Source of the DNA: Thiobacillus sp.
GTDB taxonomy: Bacteria > Pseudomonadota > Gammaproteobacteria > Burkholderiales > Thiobacillaceae
DNA: 47,227 bases
Assembly (NCBI GenBank): GCA_011391285.1
Contig: JAABQU010000044.1
Span: 1 to 47,227 of the forward strand
Direction of reading: 5' to 3'
Part shown: positions 25,209 through 35,725 of the stretch, piece after piece
How the letters are laid out: every line of letters starts with the position of its first letter
How positions within the stretch are numbered: position 1 is the stretch's first letter
Translations under genes and position numbers: made by a program
The notes under the pieces: generated by a model
Seen by the model: only the letters and a program-made list of their open reading frames with translations
Told to the model about the DNA's origin: nothing
Databases searched by the model: none

Positions 25209-26068
25209 GCGACGCCGGGCAAGCCTCGGTCGGACAGATTTTGCGTGATGCCCGCGAGGCGCAGGGCCTGTCGCTGGAAGAGGCTGCGGCGCGCTTGCGG
25301 CTGATGCAGCGACAGGTCGTGGCCATGGAGGCGGATGAATTCGAGAGCCTGGGCCAGCCCGTGTTTGCGCGCGGATTTGTGCGCAACTATTCGCGCCTGC
25401 TGGGGCTTGAGCCTGATGCGTTGCTCGCGAGCATGGAAGGCGCCCCGGCCGAGCCGGCTGTGGTCAGTCATGCGGCGCCTCCGCCGCCCCATTCCTGGCT
25501 GAGTTCGCCCTGGCTGATTTTGCTGTTGCTGGCCGTGCTCGTCGTGGTGGCGGTGCCGGTCGCGCTGTATTGGTGGCTCAACGAAGGGGAGGAAGAGCAG
25601 CTCAGCCGTGTGCAGTCAGTGGAGCAGGTCAGTCCTGTGCCGCCTTCGCTGACGGGCCGCGATGTGGACCCTGCGGAAGCCGCAGGGTCTGTTGCTGAGC
25701 GAGAGCCGGTTTCGCCGGCCGCACCGGCTACACCAGCCGTACCCGCAGCCGTACCTGGATCACCCGCTGCACCCGTTGCCGCTCCGGGCGAGGCCAGTGT
25801 GCCTGCCACGCCAGTCTCCCCAGTACTCAGCGGCGTGCTGCATCTCGAATTTGGCGACGAGTCCTGGGTCGAGATCAAGGACGCCGGCGGTCGCATGCTG
25901 CATCGCCAGCTCAACCCGGCGGGCAGCAGCGTGAATGTTCGTGGCCAGCCCCCGTTCGATCTGGTGATCGGCAACGCGGCGCAGACCCGGATGACCTACA
26001 ACGGCCGCCCCATCGACCTGACACCCTTTATCGGGACGACGGTCGCGCGTTTTACGCTTGAAGAATAG
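25205..26068 (+). CDS. rodZ: RodZ-type cell-shape protein
   Basis: A 287-residue bitopic membrane protein. Residues 8-75 form a Xre-like helix-turn-helix ([22 protein letters not shown], then [17 protein letters not shown]), which in RodZ binds MreB rather than DNA. One membrane helix (about 100-123, [19 protein letters not shown]) is followed by a Pro/Ala/Val-rich periplasmic linker and a DUF4115 beta domain from about 205 ([18 protein letters not shown]). It would tie the MreB cytoskeleton to cell-wall synthesis. ATG overlaps the pilW stop. The family is clear. Confidence 0.93.
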   Translation: MSDAGQASVGQILRDAREAQGLSLEEAAARLRLMQRQVVAMEADEFESLGQPVFARGFVRNYSRLLGLEPDALLASMEGAPAEPAVVSHAAPPPPHSWLSSPWLILLLLAVLVVVAVPVALYWWLNEGEEEQLSRVQSVEQVSPVPPSLTGRDVDPAEAAGSVAEREPVSPAAPATPAVPAAVPGSPAAPVAAPGEASVPATPVSPVLSGVLHLEFGDESWVEIKDAGGRMLHRQLNPAGSSVNVRGQPPFDLVIGNAAQTRMTYNGRPIDLTPFIGTTVARFTLEE

Positions 26069-26097
26069 CCGCTCTCCAGAATAGCCATCCAGGAACC

Positions 26098-27321
26098 ATG
26101 ATGTCCCCAATAATCCGTCGTCCAACCCGCCAGGTGCGGATCGGCAATGTGCTGGTCGGTGGCGACGCGCCGGTGGTGGTGCAGTCCATGACCAATACCG
26201 ATACCGTCGATATCACGGGTACCGTGCGCCAGGTGCAGTCACTGGCCGAGGCCGGTTCCGAGCTGGTGCGCCTCACCGTCAACACGCTGGAAGCCGCCGC
26301 CGCAGTGCCGCGCATCCGCGAGCGCCTCGACGCGCTTGGCTGCCGCGTGCCGCTGATCGGCGATTTCCACTTCAACGGCCACAAGCTCCTGACCCAGGTG
26401 CCGGAGTGCGCCGAGGCGCTCGCCAAGCTGCGTATCAACCCGGGCAACATCGGCCGCGGCAACAAGCGCGACGAGCAGTTCGCGACGCTGATCGAGGTCG
26501 CGTGCCGCTACGACAAGCCGGTGCGCATCGGCGTCAACTGGGGCAGCCTCGACCAGGCGCTGGCGGCGCGCATGATGGACGACAATGCGCGTCTCGCCGC
26601 GCCGGAAGATGCCGAAGTGGTGATGCGGCGCGCGATGGTCGCATCGGCCCTGGAATCCGCGAAGAAGGCCGAAGAGCTGGGCCTCGGCGGCGACAAGATC
26701 ATCCTGTCATGCAAGATGAGCCGGGTGCAGGACCTGATCGCGGTGTACCGCGATCTCGCGTCGCAGTGCGACTATCCGCTGCACCTGGGACTGACCGAAG
26801 CCGGCATGGGCAGCAAGGGCATCGTCGCCTCGACCGCTGCTTTGGCGGTGCTGCTGCAGGAAGGCATCGGCGACACCATACGCATCTCCCTGACGCCCGA
26901 ACCGGGCGGCGATCGCGCCCAGGAAGTCCGGGTCGGCCAGGAGATCCTGCAGGCGCTCGGTCTGCGCGCCTTCACGCCGCAGGTCACCGCCTGCCCGGGC
27001 TGCGGTCGCACCACCTCGACCGTGTTCCAGGAACTGGCGCAGGACATCGAGACCTACCTGCGCACCCAGATGCCGGTGTGGCGCAGCCAGTATCCGGGCG
27101 TCGAATCCATGCAGGTGGCGGTGATGGGCTGCGTGGTCAACGGCCCCGGGGAATCCAAGCACGCCAACATCGGCATCTCGCTGCCCGGCACCGGCGAAGT
27201 GCCGGTCGCGCCGGTGTATGTCGATGGCGAAAAGACGGTGACGCTGAAGGGCGACCGGATTGCCGCGGATTTCCAGGCGATCGTCGAGGACTATGTGCGC
27301 AGCCACTACGCTGCTGCGTGA
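26098..27321 (+). CDS. ispG: 4-hydroxy-3-methylbut-2-enyl diphosphate synthase IspG
   Basis: A 407-residue IspG (GcpE) of the MEP isoprenoid pathway, converting MEcPP to HMBPP with a [4Fe-4S] cluster. Cluster cysteines are C299 and C302 (ACPGCGRTT) and C345 ([10 protein letters not shown]). The TIM-barrel part begins [24 protein letters not shown]. Length suits the two-domain bacterial form. It lies 29 bases after rodZ and 23 before hisS in the same operon. Confidence 0.98.
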   Translation: MMSPIIRRPTRQVRIGNVLVGGDAPVVVQSMTNTDTVDITGTVRQVQSLAEAGSELVRLTVNTLEAAAAVPRIRERLDALGCRVPLIGDFHFNGHKLLTQVPECAEALAKLRINPGNIGRGNKRDEQFATLIEVACRYDKPVRIGVNWGSLDQALAARMMDDNARLAAPEDAEVVMRRAMVASALESAKKAEELGLGGDKIILSCKMSRVQDLIAVYRDLASQCDYPLHLGLTEAGMGSKGIVASTAALAVLLQEGIGDTIRISLTPEPGGDRAQEVRVGQEILQALGLRAFTPQVTACPGCGRTTSTVFQELAQDIETYLRTQMPVWRSQYPGVESMQVAVMGCVVNGPGESKHANIGISLPGTGEVPVAPVYVDGEKTVTLKGDRIAADFQAIVEDYVRSHYAAA

Positions 27322-27344
27322 CACGCAAATCTGTTGATTAATTT

Positions 27345-28610
<1,266 letters not shown>

Positions 28611-28624
28611 AAAGGCATAGCACG

Positions 28625-29266
28625 ATGGCAACCTACGATCTCGATGAACAGGAACGGCTGGACGAACTGAAGGTCTGGTGGAAACGCTGGGGCAATCTGT
28701 TGATGTTCGGGCTGGCGGCGGTGCTCGCGGTGGCGGCAGGCTGGCGCTATTGGCAGAACCACGTGGTGACGCAAAGCCTGGAGGCCGCCGCCGTGTACGA
28801 GCAGCTGACCCAGTCTCTGTCGGCCAACGACAGCAAGGCCGCGCGCGACGCGGGCGGGTTGTTGATCGAGCAATACAAGGACACGGCCTACGCGCCGCGC
28901 GCAGCGCTGCTGCTGGCCAGGCTGAACGTCGGCGCCAGAGACCTGAGAAGCGCGCAAACCCAGCTGGAGTGGGCGGTCGCCAACAGCAAGGAGCCCGCAG
29001 TCAAGGATCTGGCACGCCTGCGGCTGGCAGCGGTGCAGTTCGATCAGCGGCAAAACGAGGCTGCGCTGAAAACCCTGTCCGCTACCCACAGCGACGCATT
29101 CGCTTTCCGTTTCCATGATTTGAAGGGCGACGTGCTGCTGGCACAGGGCAAGCCGGCCGAGGCGCGCGCCGCCTATCAGGCCGCCTTCGCCAAGATGGCG
29201 GAAGACAACCCCTACCGCAACATCGTCGAGTTGAAGCTCGATGCGCTGGGAGGGGAGGCCAAGTGA
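28625..29266 (+). CDS. yfgM: YfgM-like TPR membrane protein
   Basis: A 213-residue ancillary SecYEG/BamB-associated protein. The cytoplasmic N-terminus (YDLDEQERLDELKVWWKRWGN) is followed by one membrane helix (LLMFGLAAVLAVAAGWRYW, about residues 22-40) and a periplasmic TPR domain. In E. coli YfgM works with periplasmic chaperones at the translocon. The gene sits between hisS and bamB, as in E. coli, and overlaps bamB (GTGA). Confidence 0.92.
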   Translation: MATYDLDEQERLDELKVWWKRWGNLLMFGLAAVLAVAAGWRYWQNHVVTQSLEAAAVYEQLTQSLSANDSKAARDAGGLLIEQYKDTAYAPRAALLLARLNVGARDLRSAQTQLEWAVANSKEPAVKDLARLRLAAVQFDQRQNEAALKTLSATHSDAFAFRFHDLKGDVLLAQGKPAEARAAYQAAFAKMAEDNPYRNIVELKLDALGGEAK

Positions 29267-30402
29267 AGATGCGCTTGATGATGGTCGGCCTGGCGCTGGC
29301 TTTGTCGGGGTGCGGCACGGTGGGCGGCTGGTTCGGTTCAGGTCCGGCCAAGGCCAAGCCTGCCGAACTGGTTGAATTCAAGCCGGCTGCCACGCTGACC
29401 GAGGCCTGGAAAGGCGATACCGCCGACGCGGGGACCTATCTGCTCCGCCCGCAGGCGGATGGAGACGACGTGTTTGCTGCGGGTGGCAGCCAGGTGGTGC
29501 GCATCGCGGTGGCGAACGGCAGCACTGTCTGGAAAACCGACACCGGCGTGAAGCTGTCAGCCGGAGCCGGCGTGGGCCAGGATATGGTGCTGGCAGGCGG
29601 CGGCAAGGGCGAACTGCTGGCGCTCGAGCAGGCAACCGGTCAGCCGCGCTGGAAAGTGACGCTGTCGAGCGCAGTGACCGGCCAGTTGCTGGTGGTGAAC
29701 GATATCGTGATCGCGCGCACCGGCGACGGCCGCGTGCATGGCCTTGCCGTGGCCGACGGCAGCCGCAAGTGGCTGTACACCCGCACGCTGCCAGCCTTGA
29801 GCCTGCGCGGCTCGGGCGGCTTGGTGGCGCGCGACGGTGTGCTGTACGCCGGCTTTCCCGGTGGCAAGTTGGTTGCGCTGAACGCTGCCAACGGTGCCCA
29901 GTTATGGGAAGCCACCGTGGCGCTGCCGCGCGGGGCGACCGAACTCGAACGGGTAGCCGACGTGATGGGCAACCCGGTGGTGGATGAGCGGCGGGTGTGC
30001 GCCGTCGCTTATCAGGGCCGGGTGGCCTGTTTCGATCGCCGCAACGGTGCGCCGCTATGGACGCGCGAAACGTCCAGCAACAGCGGATTGGCGATGGACG
30101 AGCGCAATGTCTACGTGACCGACGACAGCGACGCCGTGACCGCCTATGACATATCAAGTGGCCGTGCCGGCTGGCGTCAGGACAAACTGGCGCGCCGTCA
30201 GGTCAGCGCGCCGCTGGCCCTGGGCGCCTGGGTGGTGGTGGCGGATGGCGAAGGTTTTGTGCACGTGTTGTCGGTCGATGATGGCAGCTTCGTTGCGCGT
30301 GCCAAGGTGGATAGCAGCGTGCGCACCGCGCCGGTCGACATCGGTCCGGGCTTCGCCGTACAGACGATCAAGGGCACTGTGGTCGCTTTCAGACTTAAAT
30401 AA
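29263..30402 (+). CDS. bamB: BamB, outer-membrane assembly lipoprotein
   Basis: A 379-residue beta-propeller lipoprotein of the BAM complex, which inserts beta-barrels such as the FadL-like protein of this window. The signal peptide ends in the lipobox LALSGC (Cys about residue 17). PQQ-type propeller blades repeat with phrases such as GSTVWKTDTG, GQPRWKVTLSS and GAQLWEATVAL. GTG 29263 overlaps the yfgM stop; ATG 29269 is an alternative. Confidence 0.96.
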   Translation: MKMRLMMVGLALALSGCGTVGGWFGSGPAKAKPAELVEFKPAATLTEAWKGDTADAGTYLLRPQADGDDVFAAGGSQVVRIAVANGSTVWKTDTGVKLSAGAGVGQDMVLAGGGKGELLALEQATGQPRWKVTLSSAVTGQLLVVNDIVIARTGDGRVHGLAVADGSRKWLYTRTLPALSLRGSGGLVARDGVLYAGFPGGKLVALNAANGAQLWEATVALPRGATELERVADVMGNPVVDERRVCAVAYQGRVACFDRRNGAPLWTRETSSNSGLAMDERNVYVTDDSDAVTAYDISSGRAGWRQDKLARRQVSAPLALGAWVVVADGEGFVHVLSVDDGSFVARAKVDSSVRTAPVDIGPGFAVQTIKGTVVAFRLK

Positions 30403-30406
30403 ACCA

Positions 30407-30429
30407 TGCGCCGGCCTGGCCGGCGCGCA
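30407..30429 (+). other. GC-rich hairpin between bamB and der
   Basis: A strong palindrome CGCCGGCC/TGGCCGGCG fills most of the 39-base gap between bamB and the der ATG. There is no T-run, so it is not an intrinsic terminator; it may stabilise the upstream message or affect der translation. Confidence 0.4.
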
Positions 30430-30441
30430 GCAAGGATAAAC

Positions 30442-31851
30442 ATGCTTCCCACTCTGGTTCTTGTCGGGCGTCCGAACGTCGGCAAGTCCACCCTCTTCAA
30501 CCGGCTCACCGGCACGCGCGACGCCCTCGTCCACGACATGCCGGGGATGACGCGGGACCGCCATTACGGACGCGGGCGCATCGGCGGAAAACCCTATCTG
30601 GTGGTCGACACCGGGGGTCTCGAACCGGTGGCCACGGAAGGCATCATGGCCGAAATGGCGCGCCAGACCCTGCAGGCCATCGACGAGGCCGACGCCATCA
30701 TCTTCATGGTCGATGCGCGCAGTGGCCTGACGCCACAGGACAAGGTGATCGCCGACCGCCTGCGTCGTGCAACGTGCCCGGTATTGCTTGCGGTCAACAA
30801 GGCCGAGGGCATGAATCCATCCGTGGTCACCGCCGAGTTCCATGAGTTGGGATTGGGCGATCCGCTGGCGATTTCGAGCGCGCATGGCGACGGCATTTCC
30901 GATCTGGTGGACGAGGCGCTGGCGCCGTTTTCCGACGAGGAAGAAAAGGTCGACGAATTCGGCATTCCAAAAATTGCGCTGGTGGGGCGCCCCAACGTCG
31001 GCAAGTCGACCCTGGTCAACGCGCTGGTGGGCGAGGAACGCGTAATCGCGTTCGACCAGCCGGGCACCACGCGCGATTCGATCTACGTCGAGTTCGAGCG
31101 CGATGGCAAGCCCTACATCCTGATCGACACGGCCGGCGTGCGGCGCAAGGGCAAGGTGTTTGAGACCTTCGAGAAGTTTTCCGTCATCAAGACGCTGCAG
31201 GCAATCGAGGACGCCAACGTGGTGGTGCTGGTTCTCGATGCGCGCGAGAACATTTCCGAGCAGGATGCGCATCTGGCCGGTTTCGTGCTCGAAACCGGGC
31301 GTGCGCTGGTGGTCGCCATCAACAAGTGGGACGGCCTGAGCCCCGAGCAACGCGACGACATCAAGCGCGACATCGGCCGCAAGCTCGCCTTCCTCGACTT
31401 TGCCCGCTTCAATTACATCTCGGCGCTAAAGGGCAAAGGCCTGGATACCCTTCTGAAGGATGTCGAGGCGGCGCACGCTGCCGCCTTCATCAAGATGTCG
31501 ACGCCCAAGCTCACGCGGGTACTGGAAATGGCGGTGGAACAGCATGCGCCACCCAAGAACGGACTGTTCCGGCCGAAGCCGCGCTACGCCCACCAAGGCG
31601 GCAAGAATCCGCCGGTCATCATCCTGCACGGCAACGCGCTGGAAGGCCTGCGCGACGACTACAAGCGCTATCTGGAAGCGAGTTTCCGCAAGGCGTTCAA
31701 GCTGCAGGGCACGCCGCTCAGGATCCAGATCAAGGAAGACAGTGGCAAGAATCCGTTCGAAGGCAAGAAACGCGCGCCGCTGACCGAGAGCGAAGCGACA
31801 CGGATGCGGCGCAAGAAGCGGGTTCGGCGCAAGGTTCACGGCGCCAGTTGA
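30442..31851 (+). CDS. der: GTPase Der (EngA)
   Basis: A 469-residue double-GTPase needed for 50S ribosome assembly. Two G domains in tandem: the first P-loop is [14 protein letters not shown] near residues 8-21 and the second [14 protein letters not shown] near 184; switch motifs DTGG and DTAG and NKxD-type NKWD are visible. A KH-like domain follows (PPVIILHGN...), ending in a basic tail [25 protein letters not shown] 30442 is chosen for the family N-terminus [12 protein letters not shown] and the ribosome site CAAGGA. In related genomes hfq follows; here it does not. Confidence 0.98.
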   Translation: MLPTLVLVGRPNVGKSTLFNRLTGTRDALVHDMPGMTRDRHYGRGRIGGKPYLVVDTGGLEPVATEGIMAEMARQTLQAIDEADAIIFMVDARSGLTPQDKVIADRLRRATCPVLLAVNKAEGMNPSVVTAEFHELGLGDPLAISSAHGDGISDLVDEALAPFSDEEEKVDEFGIPKIALVGRPNVGKSTLVNALVGEERVIAFDQPGTTRDSIYVEFERDGKPYILIDTAGVRRKGKVFETFEKFSVIKTLQAIEDANVVVLVLDARENISEQDAHLAGFVLETGRALVVAINKWDGLSPEQRDDIKRDIGRKLAFLDFARFNYISALKGKGLDTLLKDVEAAHAAAFIKMSTPKLTRVLEMAVEQHAPPKNGLFRPKPRYAHQGGKNPPVIILHGNALEGLRDDYKRYLEASFRKAFKLQGTPLRIQIKEDSGKNPFEGKKRAPLTESEATRMRRKKRVRRKVHGAS

Positions 31852-31858
31852 ACGCGCG

Positions 31859-32036
31859 GCGCGGTTTCGCGCGCGGGGGTTAGGGCCATGGTCGCAATGC
31901 CGATGAATCGGCAATGGCCACGCTCCACCCGCAAGGGCCAGGCCGTGGTTGTCCCCGCAAGGGGGAGGCCATGTCTGTAAGCTGCTAAAGCAGCGACAGC
32001 CATGCACTAATGCCGCTGACGCGGCGACAACCACGC
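31859..32036. repeat. Array of short hairpins with variable stems and a repeated linker core
   Basis: The 185 bases between der and the stop codon of the next minus-strand gene are almost filled by hairpins with 4- to 5-base loops: GCGCG/GTTT (31859-31872), TGCCGA/TGAA (31898-31913), CCC/GCAA (31928-31937), TCCCC/GCAAG (31952-31966), GCTGC/TAAA (31981-31994) and GCCGC/TGAC (32012-32025). Stem sequences differ but stay paired. The linkers between the second to fifth hairpins are exactly 14 bases each; the next is 17. Each linker has the core RCCRYG, at 31885, 31917, 31942, 31968, 31999 and 32029. No T-run follows any stem, so these are not ordinary terminators. Strand and function are unknown. 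Confidence 0.75.
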
Positions 32037-32288
32037 TCAGTCGAGCCAGCGCACCAGGTAGAACAGCTTGAAGCCTTCTGACGAACGCGAAGGACCGCTG
32101 GCAAGCGCAGCATGGCGGCTTTTCTCCGGGTCTGCATGCGCCAGCGCCTCGTCCTCGCTGCCATAAATCTCGACCACCCCCTCGGGGAAGCGCGTGCGCT
32201 TCTTGCCAGAGGGCGAATAAATCACCACCGCCGAAGTGCCGACGACCTTTGATTCGACATCGGTGAACAGGCTGGTGGCTTGCGGCAT
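32037..32288 (-). CDS. Small hypothetical protein
   Basis: An 83-residue protein I do not recognise. It has no signal or membrane segment. The body reads VVIYSPSGKKRTRFPEGVVEIYGSEDEALAHADPEKSRHAA and ends GFKLFYLVRWLD, a strand-helix-strand pattern of a small alpha/beta domain. Codon use resembles neighbours and the ATG at 32288 lies 2 bases after the stop of the upstream gene, so the two form a pair. It ends directly at the hairpin array. Confidence 0.72.
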   Translation of the reverse strand: MPQATSLFTDVESKVVGTSAVVIYSPSGKKRTRFPEGVVEIYGSEDEALAHADPEKSRHAALASGPSRSSEGFKLFYLVRWLD

Positions 32289-32290
32289 GC

Positions 32291-32572
32291 TCAGTGGGTC
32301 TTCTTGGGAATGCTGCTGATCTTGACGGCGTGGCTGGTGGGCGTTTCGTCGCTGTAATGCGGGCGCTCGTCAAGGGTGCGGCCGGTGAGTCTGGCCAGTT
32401 CGGTCTCGCGACTGGAAATCACCACCAGGCAATCCTTGATGCCGAGGATGGTGGCTTCGGTCAGCGGGCTGGGGTTGCCGTCACGCGGCGCGGTGTCGCG
32501 CACGATGGAGGTGAGGGTCTTGCGCATCATGCGCATCAGGCGCTGCTCGTCGTGCAGGGCTTTTTCGTCCAT
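32291..32572 (-). CDS. Small hypothetical protein, first of a pair
   Basis: A 93-residue protein without recognised family. The first half is helical and charged (EQRLMRMMRKTLTSIVRDTAP), followed by TPRDGN-like loop and a helix-strand segment LTEATILGIKDCLVVISSRETELARLTGR, then a polar tail with HYSDETP. The segment ending in SRETELARL resembles a helical surface; no catalytic motif is seen. It is transcribed away from galT and precedes 32037-32288 by 2 bases. Function unknown. Confidence 0.72.
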   Translation of the reverse strand: MDEKALHDEQRLMRMMRKTLTSIVRDTAPRDGNPSPLTEATILGIKDCLVVISSRETELARLTGRTLDERPHYSDETPTSHAVKISSIPKKTH

Positions 32573-32742
32573 GGGAATACTCCGGAATCCAGCAAAGAAA
32601 CGCCATTGTCGGCGCCGGTCGAACCCACGTCAACGCAAGCCCTTGTCCGGAACGGGGATAAAAAGCGCGAGTGGCGGCATAAACAGAATGAACGACCGTT
32701 AACGTGCGGCTGATTTATGCTTCTTCGTCCAAGGAGACAGCC

Positions 32743-33864
32743 ATGTCAGACAGCCAGACCGATTCAAACGACGTCCGCGAAATCCGTATCAATCCCATCG
32801 TGCCGAGCGAGTCGGTACTGGTCGCCACCGCGCGCAGCATGCGCCCGAAAAAGGCCGAGGAACTGGCGCCGCGCGACACCCGCAAGCATGTGGAAACCTG
32901 CCCCTTCTGCCGCGGCAACGAGCACAAGACGCCGCCGGTGATTCTGAGTTGGCCGCCGGAAGGCGACTGGCAGATCCGCATGGTGGAAAATCTCTATCCG
33001 GTGCTGGGCGATGATCGCGAACAGGCCGGTTTCAACTTCGGCCTGCAGCAGACCATCGATGGCTACGGCCGGCATGAAGTCATCATAGACCACCATGAAC
33101 ACGGTATCGCCGTGCACGAAATGGCTGAATCACACCTGGCGGCGCTGTTCGGCGTCTACCAGACGCGCATGCGCCAGTTGTTCGAGTCGGACGAGCGGCT
33201 GAAATATGTGCTGGTGTTCAAGAACTTCGGCCCGGCAGCCGGCGCCTCCATCCCGCACACCCACAGCCAGGTGATCGCCATGCCGGTGGTGCCGGAAAAC
33301 GTGGATGCCGAGGTGAAGAACAGCGCCGCGCATTACGCCAAGCACCATCACTGCATTTTCTGCGCGCTGATCGATGAGGCGCTGACCTTTGAGGCGACGA
33401 TATACGACCGCAACTCGGGCGCGGTGCGGCGCAAGATCAACGTCGGCCAGTACGTGGTCGAGCGTGGCGAAAAATTCATTGCCATCAAGCCCTTTGCCAG
33501 CCGCTACGAGTGGGAGGTACACATCCTGCCGCTGACGCACCAGGCCGACTATCTCGACGTGCGTGCCGAGGACATGGTTGACCTGGCGCGGGTGATGAAG
33601 CGCACCATGGCTCGGCTCGATGCCGTCATCGGCGGGGCGCAGTACAACTTCTTCCTGCACTCCGTGCCGCATGGCGGCTCGGACTCCAAGCATGGCGTGC
33701 CGCACGACAGGGCTCGCGGCGAGTACGCCGCGAGCTACCACTGGCATCTGGAAATCTGCCCGCGCACCTCCATCCCGACCGGGTTCGAACTGGGTTCGGG
33801 GTTGTTCGTCAACACGATCAACCCGGAGCAGGCGGCCGAGCGTTTAAGGGCGGTCGAATTGTAG
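32743..33864 (+). CDS. GalT-family nucleotidylyltransferase/phosphorylase
   Basis: A 373-residue protein of the galactose-1-phosphate uridylyltransferase family (two HIT folds). The zinc-type motif CPFC is at 53-56, with a second pair CIFC at 204-207. The nucleophile motif is HTHSQ at 172-176, with HWHLE near 333-337 in the second HIT half. GalT proper often reads HPHGQ, so ADP-glucose phosphorylase-like or another sugar-phosphate transfer is possible. ATG 32743 follows AAGGAG and gives the expected N-terminus; an upstream in-frame ATG is not used. No galK, galE or other Leloir gene is near, so the substrate is open. Confidence 0.85.
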   Translation: MSDSQTDSNDVREIRINPIVPSESVLVATARSMRPKKAEELAPRDTRKHVETCPFCRGNEHKTPPVILSWPPEGDWQIRMVENLYPVLGDDREQAGFNFGLQQTIDGYGRHEVIIDHHEHGIAVHEMAESHLAALFGVYQTRMRQLFESDERLKYVLVFKNFGPAAGASIPHTHSQVIAMPVVPENVDAEVKNSAAHYAKHHHCIFCALIDEALTFEATIYDRNSGAVRRKINVGQYVVERGEKFIAIKPFASRYEWEVHILPLTHQADYLDVRAEDMVDLARVMKRTMARLDAVIGGAQYNFFLHSVPHGGSDSKHGVPHDRARGEYAASYHWHLEICPRTSIPTGFELGSGLFVNTINPEQAAERLRAVEL

Positions 33865-33916
33865 AACACGCCCTGCGGCTACAATAGTCGGCTGTTAGCG
33901 CGCCCAGGCGAGGACC

Positions 33917-35725
33917 ATGCAGCCAGCCGACCCAACTGTTTCACCCGTACCACCGGCCGTTCATGGCGACAGGCATGTCGATCGCCTGAACGCCTTGTGG
34001 AAGCTGTCCATGCAGAGCGGCCTTTCGGACGCTGAGCGCATCCGCGCCATGCTGGACATGGCAACTGAAGTCCTGGACATGGATCTGGCAGTGCTGGGGG
34101 AGTTTGGCGATCAGTACACCGCGCGCTATGTATGCGACCGCCTCGGAATATTCCCGGAGGGCACAGTGCTGATGGTGGAAACGGTGTTGTGTCATGACGT
34201 GCACCTGAGTCGTGAGCCGACTCACATTGCCGACATGCGTGATGACCCACTCTGTTCCGACCATGCGCTGGTGCAGCAGGCGGGGCTGCGTAGCTATTCC
34301 GGAATCCCCGTATCGGTCGGCGATGAAGCGCGCTGGGTGCTGGCTTTTTTGCGCCAGCATCGCGAAACGCCACTCGCCGCGGTTGACATCGCCTACATGG
34401 AACTGATTGCCGACTGGCTCGGCAATGCGCTTCATCAATCTGCGCAAAAGGACCTGTTGCAGCGTATCGCGCTGACCGACGTGCTGACCGGTCTGCCTAA
34501 CCGTCGAGCAGCGGAAGAGCGGCTAAAAAAGGAAGGCGCGCGCACGCCTCGCGACGGCCATGGTTTCGCGCTGGCCCTGGTGGATCTCGACCACTTCAAA
34601 ATGGTGAACGATCGCTACGGCCACGCCGTAGGTGATGAAGTGCTGAATGGCGTGGCTCGCCGTTTCGAGTCCGCCCTGCGGGAAGGCGACTGGGTGGCGC
34701 GCTGGGGCGGGGAAGAGTTCCTGTTTGTGCTGCACGGATGCGCCATGGAAGAGGCTTCCAACATCATGGAACGGGTGGCGGCTCAGGCCCGTGCGACGCC
34801 CATTCAGACCAGCGTCGGCGCCATTTCACTGAGTTTTTCGGCAGGTCTGGCTGCTTTTGGCACGAACGACAGCGAAATCCTGCCCATGCTGGAAACGATC
34901 GACCATGCCCTGTATCAGGCCAAGTCGAACGGGCGCAATCAGATACGGATGGCTGCGCAAACGCACGCGCCGTGGAGCAGCGCGTTGCTGCGACAGGCGC
35001 TGGCGGAAAACCGGGTCAGGCAGGCTTCACAGGTCATCGTCGATTTGCAGAGCGGGCATGCGATTGCCGACGAGGCGCTGGCGCGCATCGAAACCGCAAC
35101 CGGCGAGGTGATCGAGGCCAAGGATTTTGTCGACATGGCCGAAGGCCTGGGCCTGATGGCTGAAATCGACCGGCAGGTGGTCCGGGACGTGATGCGGCGT
35201 TGCGTCGAGCGCATGGACCGGGGAGGCGCGGCCGATTTTGCACATTTCGTGAATGTGTCACCGCAGTTTCTGGCACGCCGCGACCTGGTCGAGGAAATGC
35301 TCGACAATGCCATGAGCTACTGTCAGACCTGCAACGTGATGCTGGGGCCGGTCAAACCCATCGTGCTGGAACTGACGGAACGTCAGCGCATTGTCAGCCT
35401 GGAGAAATTGCGTGCCGACCTGCAGCCCTTCATCGACTTTGGCTTTCGGCTGGCGCTGGATGATTTCGGCAGCGGCTATTCGTCCTACCTCTATCTGGCG
35501 CACCTGCCGGTCAGTTTCCTGAAGATCGAGGGCTGGCTGGTGTCGAACATGCACCGCGACCGCAAGGTGGCAGGCATTGTCGAGAGCCTGGCGAACTTCG
35601 CGCGCAAGGAAGGGGTACGTACCGTGGCCGAGCATGTCGAGGATGCGGAAACTGCGCGCATCCTCGCCGACATGGGGGTGGACTACGGGCAAGGTTGGCA
35701 TTTCGGACGCCCGCAACTGGTGTGA
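33917..35725 (+). CDS. GAF-GGDEF-EAL cyclic-di-GMP protein
   Basis: A 602-residue cytoplasmic signalling protein without membrane segments. A GAF-like sensor covers about residues 25-175. The diguanylate cyclase domain has GGEEF at 264-268 and an inhibitory-site RxxD (R255-D258) five residues before it, so the cyclase should be active and feedback-controlled. The C-terminal EAL domain keeps E386-A-L, N446, ELTE (485-488), DDFGSGYSS (D515, D516), K536, E572 and Q592, although the usual KID is KIE and the residues after EAL are unusual. Both synthesis and hydrolysis of c-di-GMP are thus possible. ATG 33917 follows GCGAGG. It sits alone after galT. Confidence 0.93.
   Translation: MQPADPTVSPVPPAVHGDRHVDRLNALWKLSMQSGLSDAERIRAMLDMATEVLDMDLAVLGEFGDQYTARYVCDRLGIFPEGTVLMVETVLCHDVHLSREPTHIADMRDDPLCSDHALVQQAGLRSYSGIPVSVGDEARWVLAFLRQHRETPLAAVDIAYMELIADWLGNALHQSAQKDLLQRIALTDVLTGLPNRRAAEERLKKEGARTPRDGHGFALALVDLDHFKMVNDRYGHAVGDEVLNGVARRFESALREGDWVARWGGEEFLFVLHGCAMEEASNIMERVAAQARATPIQTSVGAISLSFSAGLAAFGTNDSEILPMLETIDHALYQAKSNGRNQIRMAAQTHAPWSSALLRQALAENRVRQASQVIVDLQSGHAIADEALARIETATGEVIEAKDFVDMAEGLGLMAEIDRQVVRDVMRRCVERMDRGGAADFAHFVNVSPQFLARRDLVEEMLDNAMSYCQTCNVMLGPVKPIVLELTERQRIVSLEKLRADLQPFIDFGFRLALDDFGSGYSSYLYLAHLPVSFLKIEGWLVSNMHRDRKVAGIVESLANFARKEGVRTVAEHVEDAETARILADMGVDYGQGWHFGRPQLV

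Noticed and set aside
31881..32036. CRISPR array
   Set aside because: Units are only 25-32 bases with unequal spacing, the repeated part is a six-base degenerate core, and each unit is a self-complementary hairpin. No cas gene is near.
31426..32373. 315-residue minus-strand open frame across the hairpin array
   Set aside because: It covers der antisense and the array, and conflicts with the better supported 83-residue gene. Low-complexity and without motifs.
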